From positions 1,364,001 to 1,428,000 of the forward strand of contig NZ_CP045995.1 in the NCBI RefSeq assembly GCF_016899425.1: DNA of 64,000 bases. The letters are read 5' to 3'. The translations under genes and the position numbers were made by a program. The notes beneath the pieces are model-generated. The model had not been told where the DNA came from. It saw only the letters and a program-made list of their open reading frames with translations, and ran no database searches. This document shows positions 18,340-27,576 of this stretch, in pieces. Numbering within the stretch: the first letter of the stretch is position 1; every line of letters begins with the position of its first letter. This stretch comes from Burkholderia sp. MS389 (lineage in GTDB: Bacteria; Pseudomonadota; Gammaproteobacteria; Burkholderiales; Burkholderiaceae).

Positions 18340-19995
18340 TCACTTCACCCACGCGAAGTAATACGACAACCCGATCGTCAACCCCGCACCGATCAGCGCC
18401 GCATACGGCATCAGGCTCAGCCACAGCGCGCGCTTCGGCACTTCCAGCTCCATGTCGCGCTGCATCTGCGCGGGGAAGCGGCCGCGATCCTGCCAGTAGT
18501 GGCGATAGAGGAACACCGGCACGATCAGCAGCATCGCGATCAGCCCGTTGCGCAGCGTGCCTTCGCCTTGCAGGTTCGCACCCGCGCCGACGTAGACGAG
18601 GTTCGCGTACCCGCAAATCGCGCCGCCGACGAGCAGCCAGGTCGGACAACGGAACGGCCGATCCCAGTTGCCGCGATCCATCCGGTGGATCCAGCCGGAC
18701 TGAAGATTCAGGAATACGAACAGCATGTAGCAGACGTTCGAAATCGACAGCACCGTCATGTAGTCCGACATCATCAGCAACACGAGGTTGAAGCCGAGGT
18801 CGGTCCACATCGCGCGCGTGGGCGAGCCGTGCTCGTTCACGTGCGACAGGTACTTCGGCAGCCAGCCGTCGACCGATGCCTGGTACAGCGTGCGCGACGA
18901 GCCCATCATCGACGTCATCACGATCAGCAGGATCGACAGCATCAGCATCACGACGACCGCATTCGCGACCCACGCGCCGCCGCCGACGATCTTCGCCATC
19001 GCGGCCGCGACGCCGGTGCCGTCGCCGATCGCCGGATCGAGCATCGCCTGCGTGCCGAGCGCGCCCTGGAACGCGAGCGGGACGAGCGTCATCACGACCA
19101 GACACAGCGCACCCGACCAGAAGATCGCCTTGGCCGTATCGCGCCGCGGATCGCGGAATTCACGCGTGTAGCAGACGGCCGTCTCGAAACCGTACGACGC
19201 CCAGCCGGCCATGAACATCGCGCCGAGCGCCATCGTCACGCCCTGCCCGTTCCACGAGCCGAACGTCGCGGCCGTGAGGTTGCCCTGCGCGTCGTGACCG
19301 AGCGGCAAGAGCGGCAGCAGGTTCGACATCGGCACGTCGCCGGTGACGAACGGCACGATGCCGACGATCAAGAGCGGCGTGAGCGACGCAATGCCGAGAA
19401 TGCGCTGCGTACGTGCAGCCTTTGACGCACCGCTGTGCTGAAGCTTGAACGTGATGAGAAGCAGAATCGTCGCGATGATGAACGTCGCGTTGATTCGCAG
19501 GGAGAGACCGGGCTTGATGAAACCGAGATCCGCCACCTTGAGCTGCCAGTGCAGCACCGCCGCATTGGCGGGAAAGAGACTCGTGAGCGCATAGCTCGCC
19601 GCGAGGCCGCAGCCGAGCGCAAGCATCGGCGACCACGCGAGCCAGTTGCACCACACGGAAACCGGGGCAATCAGCTTGCTGTAACGGACCCAGCCAATCG
19701 CGCCGTACACCGACGCGCCGCCCGATTTATGGGGAAATAGCCCCGATATTTCCGCATAAGTCGCGCTTTGAATCAGCCCCATCGTGATCGCGGCGATCCA
19801 GATCGCCCACGCGGGCTGGCCGATCGTCGCGCATACGCCGCCGATCGTGAACAGCACGCCTGCCGGCACGCCGCTCGTCACCCAAAAAGCGTCTTTCCAG
19901 GTCAGGCCACGATGCAGCGTGTGGCCCGTCGAATCATGTGAGATCGTTGCCTCAACATCACTGGTGCGATTCGCACGCAGTCCTGCTTGACTCAT
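18340..19995 (-). CDS. APC-family amino acid/amine permease
   Basis: 551 residues with about 12 membrane segments, opening with WVTSGVPAGVLFTIGGVCATIG and a helix-break GWASYGFETAVCYTREF typical of the APC superfamily. AGGAGGAATTGG before the ATG at 19995 is a near-ideal ribosome-binding site and sets the start well inside the longer reading frame. Its place between purU and the betaine-binding protein, in the same direction as gbc/dgc, suggests import of betaine, dimethylglycine or sarcosine. The substrate is not determined by the sequence. Confidence 0.85.
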   Translation of the reverse strand: MSQAGLRANRTSDVEATISHDSTGHTLHRGLTWKDAFWVTSGVPAGVLFTIGGVCATIGQPAWAIWIAAITMGLIQSATYAEISGLFPHKSGGASVYGAIGWVRYSKLIAPVSVWCNWLAWSPMLALGCGLAASYALTSLFPANAAVLHWQLKVADLGFIKPGLSLRINATFIIATILLLITFKLQHSGASKAARTQRILGIASLTPLLIVGIVPFVTGDVPMSNLLPLLPLGHDAQGNLTAATFGSWNGQGVTMALGAMFMAGWASYGFETAVCYTREFRDPRRDTAKAIFWSGALCLVVMTLVPLAFQGALGTQAMLDPAIGDGTGVAAAMAKIVGGGAWVANAVVVMLMLSILLIVMTSMMGSSRTLYQASVDGWLPKYLSHVNEHGSPTRAMWTDLGFNLVLLMMSDYMTVLSISNVCYMLFVFLNLQSGWIHRMDRGNWDRPFRCPTWLLVGGAICGYANLVYVGAGANLQGEGTLRNGLIAMLLIVPVFLYRHYWQDRGRFPAQMQRDMELEVPKRALWLSLMPYAALIGAGLTIGLSYYFAWVK

Positions 19996-20220
19996 CCAAT
20001 TCCTCCTCTCGATCAGAGTTGGCGCTTCAGCGCTTACTCTGGTCCGATGCAAAGCAGATGATTCCGCACAAGGGCCGTAGTGTAACAATTTACGGGCTTT
20101 TTTGCAGAATCAGCAAAATAAAACCGGGATATGGCCGCATTGCATCCTGATTATTTCGGATTCCTGCGTGCCATTCCCGGCGTGTTTTTATGATGACTCG
20201 TACGACGTATGTCGCGATGC

Positions 20221-21084
20221 TTACTGCGCGCCTTCCGTCCACGCATTCACGCGGTCGGCATGCGCTGCAATCCACGCATCCGCAGCGGCTTCCGGCTTCG
20301 AGCCGTTCTGGATCGCCAGCATCACGCTGTCGATTTCACCGGGCTTCCACTGGAATTTCTTCAGGAACGCGACGACCGGCTTCGCCTTGGTTTCGAGCCC
20401 CGGATTCACGACGCTGTCGACATGCTCGGCGCCGCCGAACACCTTCTTCGGATCCTCGAGGAAGCGCAGCTTCCACTTCGCGAACATCCAGTGCGGCGCC
20501 CAGCCGGTCACGATCACCGGCTTGTTCGCGCCGACCGAACGCGACAACTCGGCCGTCATCGCGCTGCCCGAGCTCGGCATCAGCGTGTAGCTCAGCCCGT
20601 AGTTCTTGATCGCTTCGTCGGTCTTGCGCATCACGCCCGCACCGGCATCGATGCCGACGATGCGGCCGCCGAAGCTGGCCTTCTCCGCATTCAGGTCGTC
20701 GATGCTCTTCGCCTTCACGTAATCCGGGACGATCAGGCCGATCTTCGCGTCGGGGAAGTTCGCGCCGACGTCGACGACCTTGCTCTTGTATTCGCTCCAG
20801 TACGAGCCGTGCGTGACCGGCAGCCACGCGGACAGCGTCGCATCGAGATCGCCGCGCGCGACGCCCTGCCACATGATCCCGGCAGCGACCGGCACGAGCT
20901 TCACCTCGTAGCCGAGCTTCTTCTCGATCACGCGGGCCGCGACGTTCGACGTCGCGACGCTGTCGTCCCAGCCTTCGACGTAGCCGATTTTCAGCGTCGG
21001 CTTCGTATCGGCGAGCGCCGATGCGCTCAATGCCACCATCGCCGACAGGGTGCCGGTCCAAAACAGTTTTCCGAACAATTTCAT
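20221..21084 (-). CDS. Glycine betaine ABC transporter substrate-binding protein
   Basis: 287 residues: signal peptide to about residue 25 (ASALADTK), then an OpuAC fold with IGYVEGWDDSVATSNVAARV, a SAWLPVTHGSYWSEY segment and VTGWAPHWMFAKWKLRFL, where the aromatic residues should cage a quaternary ammonium. It resembles the binding protein CaiX/CbcX/BetX group that recruits a shared core transporter encoded elsewhere; no ATPase or permease lies beside it here. AAGGAG precedes the ATG at 21084. Confidence 0.88.
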   Translation of the reverse strand: MKLFGKLFWTGTLSAMVALSASALADTKPTLKIGYVEGWDDSVATSNVAARVIEKKLGYEVKLVPVAAGIMWQGVARGDLDATLSAWLPVTHGSYWSEYKSKVVDVGANFPDAKIGLIVPDYVKAKSIDDLNAEKASFGGRIVGIDAGAGVMRKTDEAIKNYGLSYTLMPSSGSAMTAELSRSVGANKPVIVTGWAPHWMFAKWKLRFLEDPKKVFGGAEHVDSVVNPGLETKAKPVVAFLKKFQWKPGEIDSVMLAIQNGSKPEAAADAWIAAHADRVNAWTEGAQ

Positions 21085-21218
21085 GGTCGATCTCCTTGGT
21101 CTGCGCACCGTGCGCGTTGTCTCTCTAGGTTCTTCAACCACAAATCCGCGGTATCGTTGTTTTCCGACAGATGCTTGTCCGGACGCGACGCGCCCGGACA
21201 GCCGATGACGCGTTTCGA

Positions 21219-22367
21219 CTACTTGTCGATCACGAGATCCGACAGCGGCTTGCTGCAGCACAGCAGCACCATTCCCTGATCGATTTCGCGCTGGCGGATA
21301 CCGCCGTTGTGTTTCATCTCGACCTGCCCCGACACGAGCTTCACCTTGCAGGTGCCGCACATGCCCTGCGTGCACGATGCGGGCAGCCGCACGCCCGACT
21401 GGCGCGCCGCGTCGAGCACGTGCTGCTCCGAGCCGCACGAAATCTCGCGGTTGCTCTTCGCGAAGCTGACCGTGTACTGCTTCGTCGCGGCGTCGCCGCC
21501 TTCCGCCGGCGGCACGAGTTCGGCGAGCACTTCATCGCTCGCGGTCTGCGCGAGCGTTTCGAACGAGAAGCTTTCCTCGTGATACTGCTTGCGATCGAAA
21601 CCGGCTTCGTCGAGCAGGTCGCGCACGGCCTTCATGTACGGCGCGGGGCCGCACGTGAAGATCTCGCGTTCCATGAAATCCGGCGCAATCAGCTTCAGCA
21701 GCGGCAGCGTCAGGAAGCCCGTGACGCCCGGCCAGTTGGTGCGTGCGCCGACGCGTTCGACGACGAACGACGTGCGGAAATTCGTGTGGTTCGACGCGAT
21801 CAGGTCGAGCTCGCGCGCGAAGATGATGTCGTCCGGCGTGCGTGCGCTGTGCACGAACAGGATGTCGCGGTCTTCCGCGAGATCATGGTGCGCGCGGCTC
21901 ATCGACATCAGCGGCGTGATGCCCGAGCCGGCCGACAGGAACAGGTACTTGCGTGCCGGATGCCGCGCGCACGTGAATTCGCCGGCCGGGCCGAGCACGC
22001 GCACCGATGCGCCCGGCTGCAGGTTGTCGTGCAGCCAGTTCGACACCTTGCCGCCCGGCACGCGCTTCACCGTGATCGAGATCGTGTGCGGCCGCGCCGG
22101 CGACGACGAAATCGTGTAGCAGCGGTTGATCGTCTCGCCGTCGATGTCGAGCTCGAGCGTGATGAACTGCCCGGGCTCGAACGAGAACGTGCGGCCCTGC
22201 GGTGAACGGAAGAAGAAGCTCTTCACGTCGTGGGTTTCCTGCCGCACGTGGCAGCACACCAGCGTTTCCTCGACGTCGCTCGTCCAGCGCTCGGGCAGCG
22301 CGTTCCAGAAGGCCGGGTGCGTCACCCGGCTGTCCGCCGGCTCGAAATTGGCCGCATCTCGCATCAT
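21219..22367 (-). CDS. gbcB: Glycine betaine monooxygenase, reductase component
   Basis: 382 residues in three modules: FAD-binding barrel (about 30-130, RCYTISSSP), NAD-binding domain (about 140-260, FLSAGSGITPLMSM) and a C-terminal plant-type [2Fe-2S] domain (about 295-382) with the CTQGMCGTC motif and a distal Cys in LLCCSKPL. It passes electrons from NADH to the Rieske oxygenase GbcA, which demethylates glycine betaine to dimethylglycine and formaldehyde. It follows gbcA by 29 bases. Confidence 0.93.
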   Translation of the reverse strand: MMRDAANFEPADSRVTHPAFWNALPERWTSDVEETLVCCHVRQETHDVKSFFFRSPQGRTFSFEPGQFITLELDIDGETINRCYTISSSPARPHTISITVKRVPGGKVSNWLHDNLQPGASVRVLGPAGEFTCARHPARKYLFLSAGSGITPLMSMSRAHHDLAEDRDILFVHSARTPDDIIFARELDLIASNHTNFRTSFVVERVGARTNWPGVTGFLTLPLLKLIAPDFMEREIFTCGPAPYMKAVRDLLDEAGFDRKQYHEESFSFETLAQTASDEVLAELVPPAEGGDAATKQYTVSFAKSNREISCGSEQHVLDAARQSGVRLPASCTQGMCGTCKVKLVSGQVEMKHNGGIRQREIDQGMVLLCCSKPLSDLVIDK

Positions 22368-22396
22368 GTCTTGCTCCGCTTATACGCTGCTGGGTG

Positions 22397-23638
22397 CTAC
22401 GCGCCGGTTTTTTCGGCGAGCCGGCCGATGTACCAGGCCGAGAATTTTTCGACGAGACCTTCCGTGTACGGCGAATACGGGCCCGGCTCGTACGCGCTGC
22501 TGGTCGCGCCGCGCTGCGAGAATTCGACGAGCGCGCGATCCTGGTCGTTGGTCGCGTTCCACACGGCCGTCAGGTTCTTCACGTCGTAGTCGATGCCTTC
22601 CTTCGCGTCCTTGTGCACGAGCCACTTCGTACGCACGAGCGTCTTGCCGGCCGACAGCGGAATCACCGAGAACGTCACGATGTGATCGCTCATGAAGTGG
22701 TGCCACGAGTTCGGCTGGGTCCAGAACGACAGCCCGCCGAGGTCGGCCTTGTCGAAGCCGCCGAGCAGCTTCTTCGACGCGATCTTCGCATCGAGCGTCT
22801 GCGATTCGCCGTGACGGTCGAGCGGCAGGCGCTGCGTGCGGAAACCCGTCACGTCGAGCAGCTTTTCGATTTCGGCGGACGGCAGGCCCATCTCGGCCCA
22901 CTCCTTGCCGCGCCGCACGCACGTTTCAGCGAATGCGTCCATGCCTTCGGCGTTCGCGTCGGAGCGCTGGTAGCCGAAGCCGTATTCGTACAGCGAGATC
23001 GTCAGCTCCGGATGGTTCGCGACGCAGTGATAGCACTCGCGGTTGTTCTCCATCGTGAGCTTCCAGTTGCCTTCCTCGATGATGTCGATCTGCGCGGCGA
23101 TCTTCGTGCTCGGCAGATCGTGCGGCAGCAGGTACGGCTCCATCTCCGCGCGCATCTGCGCGAAATCGACCGGCGGCTCGTCGGCGAGGCAGATGAAGAT
23201 CAGGCCCGCGAGGTTCTCGACGTGCACCGACTTCAGGCTGTGCTTGCAACGGTCGAACTTCTCGCCCATGTGCTCGGCGAACATCAGTTGGCCCGTCAGG
23301 TTGTACGTCCAGCTGTGGTACGGGCACACGATGTTGCCGACCGAACCCTTGTCTTCGTTGCACAGGCGCGCGCCGCGGTGACGGCACACGTTGTGGAACG
23401 CGCGGATCGCCATGTCGTCGTCGCGCACGATCAGGATCGAATCGCTGCCCAGCTCCACGGTCACGTAATCGCCCGGCTCGGGAATGTCCGGTTCGATCGC
23501 CACCTGGATCCAGTGCTGGCGGAAAATCGCCTCCATGTCGAGCGCGAAGATGTCCTCGCTCGTGTAGAACGGCGCTTCGAGGCTGTGGCCTTCCTTGCGG
23601 CGTTCGATCAGTGCACGAATGTCTGCCGATACTTTCAT
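22397..23638 (-). CDS. gbcA: Glycine betaine monooxygenase, Rieske oxygenase component
   Basis: 413 residues from the ATG at 23638 (CGGAGCAAACG upstream). The Rieske [2Fe-2S] ligands are C85-x-H87 and C105-x-x-H108. The mononuclear iron site begins at NNRECYHCVANHPEL, with the two His ligands, and the third (Asp) should lie near the C terminus. It removes one methyl group of glycine betaine as formaldehyde. Its neighbours gbcB and the dgc genes carry out the next steps. Expression is expected to depend on GbdR, as in Pseudomonas. Confidence 0.94.
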   Translation of the reverse strand: MKVSADIRALIERRKEGHSLEAPFYTSEDIFALDMEAIFRQHWIQVAIEPDIPEPGDYVTVELGSDSILIVRDDDMAIRAFHNVCRHRGARLCNEDKGSVGNIVCPYHSWTYNLTGQLMFAEHMGEKFDRCKHSLKSVHVENLAGLIFICLADEPPVDFAQMRAEMEPYLLPHDLPSTKIAAQIDIIEEGNWKLTMENNRECYHCVANHPELTISLYEYGFGYQRSDANAEGMDAFAETCVRRGKEWAEMGLPSAEIEKLLDVTGFRTQRLPLDRHGESQTLDAKIASKKLLGGFDKADLGGLSFWTQPNSWHHFMSDHIVTFSVIPLSAGKTLVRTKWLVHKDAKEGIDYDVKNLTAVWNATNDQDRALVEFSQRGATSSAYEPGPYSPYTEGLVEKFSAWYIGRLAEKTGA

Positions 23639-23691
23639 CGTTTGCTCCGGATTCCTTGCATCCCTGGGTTGCTTGCCGACAGGCATCAAAA

Positions 23692-24477
23692 TCAGTAGTC
23701 GATGAGCTGATGCTCGCGCAAATACGCGAGGATCACTTGTGCTTTTTCGACCGAACTCCCTTCATTTACGACGTTGCCGCCACGGCTTTCGGTCGTCGTC
23801 GCGGACAGCATCCGGGCATGCCCGGAGCGCTTCTCGGCGGCGACCAGTTTTACGGGTTTACGCTCGATCGGGCCGACCGTCCACGCGGCCGCATCGGCGT
23901 CCGCGCCGCTCGCCGCGAGCGCCGGACGGATCGCGCCCGCGCGCAGCCGCGCATACGCATAGCGCGGCTCGACACCGGCGAGCGGGTGGACGGCGACGAC
24001 GGCCGGCAGCGCCGCGTCGACCCGCCGTCGCAGCCCTTTCGGCAAAAATTGCCGGACCGCCGCGCGGCCGCCTTCGACCGTCACGTCGACGGCCGAGCCG
24101 ACGAGCGGATAGCCGAGCGCCGCGGCGACGCGGTACGGCAGCATCCCGGTGTCGTACGCGCCCTCGGCGCGCGTGCCGGTCAGCACGAGGTCGTAGCCTT
24201 CGACACGCGCGGCGAGCGCGTGCACGGCATCGTCGCCGTCGCGGCAGGCCAGCACCTCGACCTCCCGCGCGCCGAGCGCGAGATACTCGGCCAGCGCCGC
24301 GTTCGCGGGGTCACCCGCGTGGATCACGTCGAGCGTCGCGCGATGCTTCTCGGCAAGCTGGCGGCCGGTTTCGAGCGCGGCCGCATCGTTGCGGCTGTAG
24401 CGCGCGATGCCGCTGACCGGATGCCGACCGACGGACACGAGCACCGCGATGCGTTGCAATGAGCGGGGGGCGTTCAT
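23692..24477 (-). CDS. Electron transfer flavoprotein beta-subunit-like protein
   Basis: 261 residues of the EtfB/adenine nucleotide alpha-hydrolase fold, with VIHAGDPANAALAEYLALGA and DLVLTGTRAEGAYDTGMLPYRVA, where usual EtfB proteins bind AMP and contact the dehydrogenase. It overlaps the etfA-like stop by four bases (ATGA), indicating a coupled heterodimer. In Pseudomonas the equivalent pair lies next to dgcAB; it probably takes electrons from dimethylglycine demethylation to the quinone pool through DgcB or ETF:quinone oxidoreductase. Confidence 0.85.
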   Translation of the reverse strand: MNAPRSLQRIAVLVSVGRHPVSGIARYSRNDAAALETGRQLAEKHRATLDVIHAGDPANAALAEYLALGAREVEVLACRDGDDAVHALAARVEGYDLVLTGTRAEGAYDTGMLPYRVAAALGYPLVGSAVDVTVEGGRAAVRQFLPKGLRRRVDAALPAVVAVHPLAGVEPRYAYARLRAGAIRPALAASGADADAAAWTVGPIERKPVKLVAAEKRSGHARMLSATTTESRGGNVVNEGSSVEKAQVILAYLREHQLIDY

Positions 24478-25643
24478 GCGGCGACTCCTTCGGGTTCACG
24501 GGTGCCGACCGCGGCCGGCGATTCGCCGCGCGCGGCCCGCGCGGCCTGGACCTGTTCGATCAGCGCGGCGATCGTCGCCTGCGCGTCGCCGACCACCGTC
24601 AGGTTCGCGCGCTTCGCGATCGGCGCGCTGCCGTCGAGGTTCACCGCGATCACGTGGCGGCAGTCCTTGATCCCCTGCAAATGCTGCACCGCGCCCGAGA
24701 TGCCGAACGCGATGTACACGCTCGCCTCGACCGTCTTGCCGGTCGCGCCGACCTGCTTGTCGCGCGTGAAGTGGCCGTTGTCGACCGCGACGCGGCTCGC
24801 GCCGATCGCCGCGCCGAATACGCCGGCCAGCCGCTCGAACGCGCCGATGTCGGACACGCCGTTGCCGGCCGACACGATGAAATCGGCTTCCTCGAGCGCG
24901 ACCTGGGCCGCGTCGATTTCGTCGAGACCGAGATCGCGGTACGGCTGCGCGGCGTCATGCGCCGGGCGGATGAAATCGGACGCCACGCGCTCGCCCGCGC
25001 CGACGAACGGCAGCTTCGCGTCCACCGCGTTCTGCGCGAGCAGGATCACGTCGGGCAGCGCGCGGGTCGCGAACGCCCGCCCGGCCTGCGCATACGTCCC
25101 CACGTGCTTCGCGTCGATTTCGACCACGTGCGTCGCGACGCTTGCGCCGGCGGCCGCCGCGTAACGCCGGCCGAGATCGCCGTCGCCCGTCGCGTTGTCG
25201 GGCACGAACACGTGTTTCGGGGCGAGCGCGGCAACACACGCCTGCAATGCTTGCAGCTCGCTTTCGGGATCGAACGCACGGCGATCGAAGCCGGTCAGCT
25301 CCAGCAGCTTGTCGACGCCGAGTTCGGCCACGTCGTCCTTCAATTCGCCGAACGCGAGCAGCGCGACTTCCGTCTGCGCATCGGCGAGCACCGCGGCGGC
25401 GGCAATCGCCTGACGCGAATGGTCGTCGAGCGCGCCGCGTTCGCTGTGAGCGACCACCAGCATCACGTGCTTCGGGTCCTGCAGCGCACGGCGCGGCTTC
25501 GCGGTCGCAACGCCATGGCCGTGGGCGGACCACTGCGCGGCGTTCGCATCGGCGCTGCCTTCCTCGCCGAGCGTGATGCGCTTCAGGCCGGCGGCCGTGA
25601 TGATGAACGGCCGGCGCGGATCGATTCGTTTGATCGTATTCAT
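24474..25643 (-). CDS. Electron transfer flavoprotein alpha-subunit-like protein
   Basis: 389 residues, longer than a housekeeping EtfA by an N-terminal extension of about 75 residues. The C-terminal FAD domain is clear: SAGNGVSDIGAFERLAGVFG, then GATGKTVEASVYIAFGISGA, the loop that holds the FAD. It pairs with the EtfB-like protein. The ATG at 25643 has GGAG inside the end of dgcB, four bases upstream of which dgcB stops, so the genes form one transcription unit. Confidence 0.88.
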   Translation of the reverse strand: MNTIKRIDPRRPFIITAAGLKRITLGEEGSADANAAQWSAHGHGVATAKPRRALQDPKHVMLVVAHSERGALDDHSRQAIAAAAVLADAQTEVALLAFGELKDDVAELGVDKLLELTGFDRRAFDPESELQALQACVAALAPKHVFVPDNATGDGDLGRRYAAAAGASVATHVVEIDAKHVGTYAQAGRAFATRALPDVILLAQNAVDAKLPFVGAGERVASDFIRPAHDAAQPYRDLGLDEIDAAQVALEEADFIVSAGNGVSDIGAFERLAGVFGAAIGASRVAVDNGHFTRDKQVGATGKTVEASVYIAFGISGAVQHLQGIKDCRHVIAVNLDGSAPIAKRANLTVVGDAQATIAALIEQVQAARAARGESPAAVGTREPEGVAA

Positions 25644-25647
25644 CGAT

Positions 25648-27573
25648 TCACTCCAGCGAGGCGGCGACGAGTTCGGCGACGTCGAGCACGTCGGGGCGCG
25701 GGCCCACGACGCCTTCGAGCATGGCCGTGCAGTTCGGGCACGCAACCGCGACCACGTCCGCGCCGATCGTGCGCGCGTCGGCAATGCGGATGTCCGGGAT
25801 GCGCTGCTTGCCGGGGATGTCGGTCAGCGGCCCACCGCCGCCACCGCCGCAGCAGCGGCCGCGCATGCCGTTGCGCTCCATCTCGACGACCTGGATGCCG
25901 ATCGTCTTCAACAGCTTGCGCGGCGCTTCGATCTCGCCGTTGTAGCGGCCGAGGTAGCACGGATCGTGATAGGTCGTGCGCTTCTCCTGCAGCGCCTCGA
26001 CCGCCTTCGGCGCGATCTTGCCGCTGTCGGCCAGTTCGGCCAGATAGGTCGTGTGATGCTTGACCGTCACGCGCAGCCCGAGCGCGCGGTATTCGTTGCG
26101 CAGGCTGTGCATCACGTGCGGGTCGGCCGTCACGATCTGCTTGTACGACAGCGTGCCGAGCGTGCCGATCAGACGCTTCGCCATCTGCTGGAACGTCGCT
26201 TCGTCGCCGAGCCGGCGGGCAACGTCGCCTGTGTCGGTTTCCGTCGGGCCGAGCACCGCGTAGTCGACGCCCGCCTTGTTCAGCACCTTCACGAACGCGC
26301 GCAGCGTGCGCTGGTAGCGCATGTCGAACGCGCCTTCGCCCGCGACGAACAGCACGTCGACCGGCTTGCCGGGTTGCGCGACCGGCGCGCTGAGGTCGAC
26401 CGACCAGTCGTAGCGCGCGGCCGTGTCGTAGCCGCCCATCGTGCCGGTCTCGCGCAGGTTCGCGAGCACTTCCTGGCCCTTGCCCGGCACCGTGCCGTGC
26501 ACGAGCGTGCGGTTGCGGCGCATGTCGACGATCGCGTCGACGTGTTCGATCAGCATCGGGCATTCCTGCACGCACGCGCGGCAGGTCGTGCACGACCACA
26601 GCGTCTGCTCCTCGATCAGGCCCGACACGATCGGGCCGTTCGGCTCGCCGCGATGCTGGCCGACCGGGATGCCCGGCGACGGGCTGCCCGCGTACGCCGC
26701 ATCGGTGCCGCCGGCCATCCCGACGACGAGATCCTGGATCAGCTTCTTCGGGTTCAGCGGCTGGCCCGACGCGAACGCGGGGCACGCGGCTTCGCACTTG
26801 CCGCACTGCACGCACGCGTCGAAGCTCAGCAGCTGGTTCCAGCGGAATTCGACCGGCTTCGCGACGCCGTACTCCTGATGCTCGATGTCCGGCAGCTTCA
26901 GCGCGGTCGGCGGCGTGGCCGTGCCGTTGCCGGTGAACGATTCGCGCGTGGCCGCGAAACGCTCCTGGCGCGGGTGGAACGCGAGGTGCAGCAGGCCGGC
27001 GATCGCATGCTTCATCGGGCCGCCCTTCGCGGCGCCGACCGTCATCGTGAACGCACCGACGCCGATCAGCAGCGCGCAGAGCACCGCGAACGCACCCGAC
27101 ATCGCGCCGGTCGGCACCAGCATGAACAGCACGAGGCCGAGCGCGAACGAACCGAGCAGCCAGGGCAGCGTATTCCACGGGCCGCGCGACAGGCGCGCCG
27201 GCACGTCCTTCGCCGCGCGTCGGCGCCACACGAACACCGCGCCGACCAGCATCGCGAGCGCCGCGAGGAAGATCAGCTTGTCGAGCCACGGCGAGTAGAT
27301 CGCGAGGCCGTAGTTGACGAACACCAGCGCGAGCGCGCCGATCGCGCCGCCGGCGGTCGCGACGTGGGTTTTCGCGATGTACGGATCGCGGGCGACCACG
27401 TGGTGCAGGTCGACGAAATAACGCTTCGGAATCGCGAACAGGTTCGCGACGCCGAACGAGCCGGGCGCCGTCGCGCGGCCCAGACGCCAGTAGGACGAGC
27501 GCTTCGCGACCGCGAACGCGAGCCCCGCCACCGACAGCCACAGCAGGGCGGTAATGAGGAAGGACGGGTTCAT
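25648..27573 (-). CDS. dgcB: Dimethylglycine catabolism iron-sulfur membrane protein
   Basis: 641 residues: N-terminal membrane part with four or more helices (to about residue 180), two ferredoxin-type [4Fe-4S] motifs (CVQCGKCEAACP and CTTCRACVQECP), then two CCG domains (CYLGRYNG; GRCCGGGGGG; ACPNCTAML) of the heterodisulfide-reductase-D type. This is the GlpC/DgcB layout of a membrane electron-transfer protein receiving electrons from DgcA and the ETF pair. It begins three bases after the dgcA stop. Confidence 0.92.
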   Translation of the reverse strand: MNPSFLITALLWLSVAGLAFAVAKRSSYWRLGRATAPGSFGVANLFAIPKRYFVDLHHVVARDPYIAKTHVATAGGAIGALALVFVNYGLAIYSPWLDKLIFLAALAMLVGAVFVWRRRAAKDVPARLSRGPWNTLPWLLGSFALGLVLFMLVPTGAMSGAFAVLCALLIGVGAFTMTVGAAKGGPMKHAIAGLLHLAFHPRQERFAATRESFTGNGTATPPTALKLPDIEHQEYGVAKPVEFRWNQLLSFDACVQCGKCEAACPAFASGQPLNPKKLIQDLVVGMAGGTDAAYAGSPSPGIPVGQHRGEPNGPIVSGLIEEQTLWSCTTCRACVQECPMLIEHVDAIVDMRRNRTLVHGTVPGKGQEVLANLRETGTMGGYDTAARYDWSVDLSAPVAQPGKPVDVLFVAGEGAFDMRYQRTLRAFVKVLNKAGVDYAVLGPTETDTGDVARRLGDEATFQQMAKRLIGTLGTLSYKQIVTADPHVMHSLRNEYRALGLRVTVKHHTTYLAELADSGKIAPKAVEALQEKRTTYHDPCYLGRYNGEIEAPRKLLKTIGIQVVEMERNGMRGRCCGGGGGGPLTDIPGKQRIPDIRIADARTIGADVVAVACPNCTAMLEGVVGPRPDVLDVAELVAASLE

Positions 27574-27576
27574 CTT

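Noticed and set aside
19996..20220. Possible riboswitch upstream of the APC permease
   Set aside because: I looked for a glycine-type or other metabolite-binding RNA near the glycine/betaine genes but found no conserved core or paired stems.
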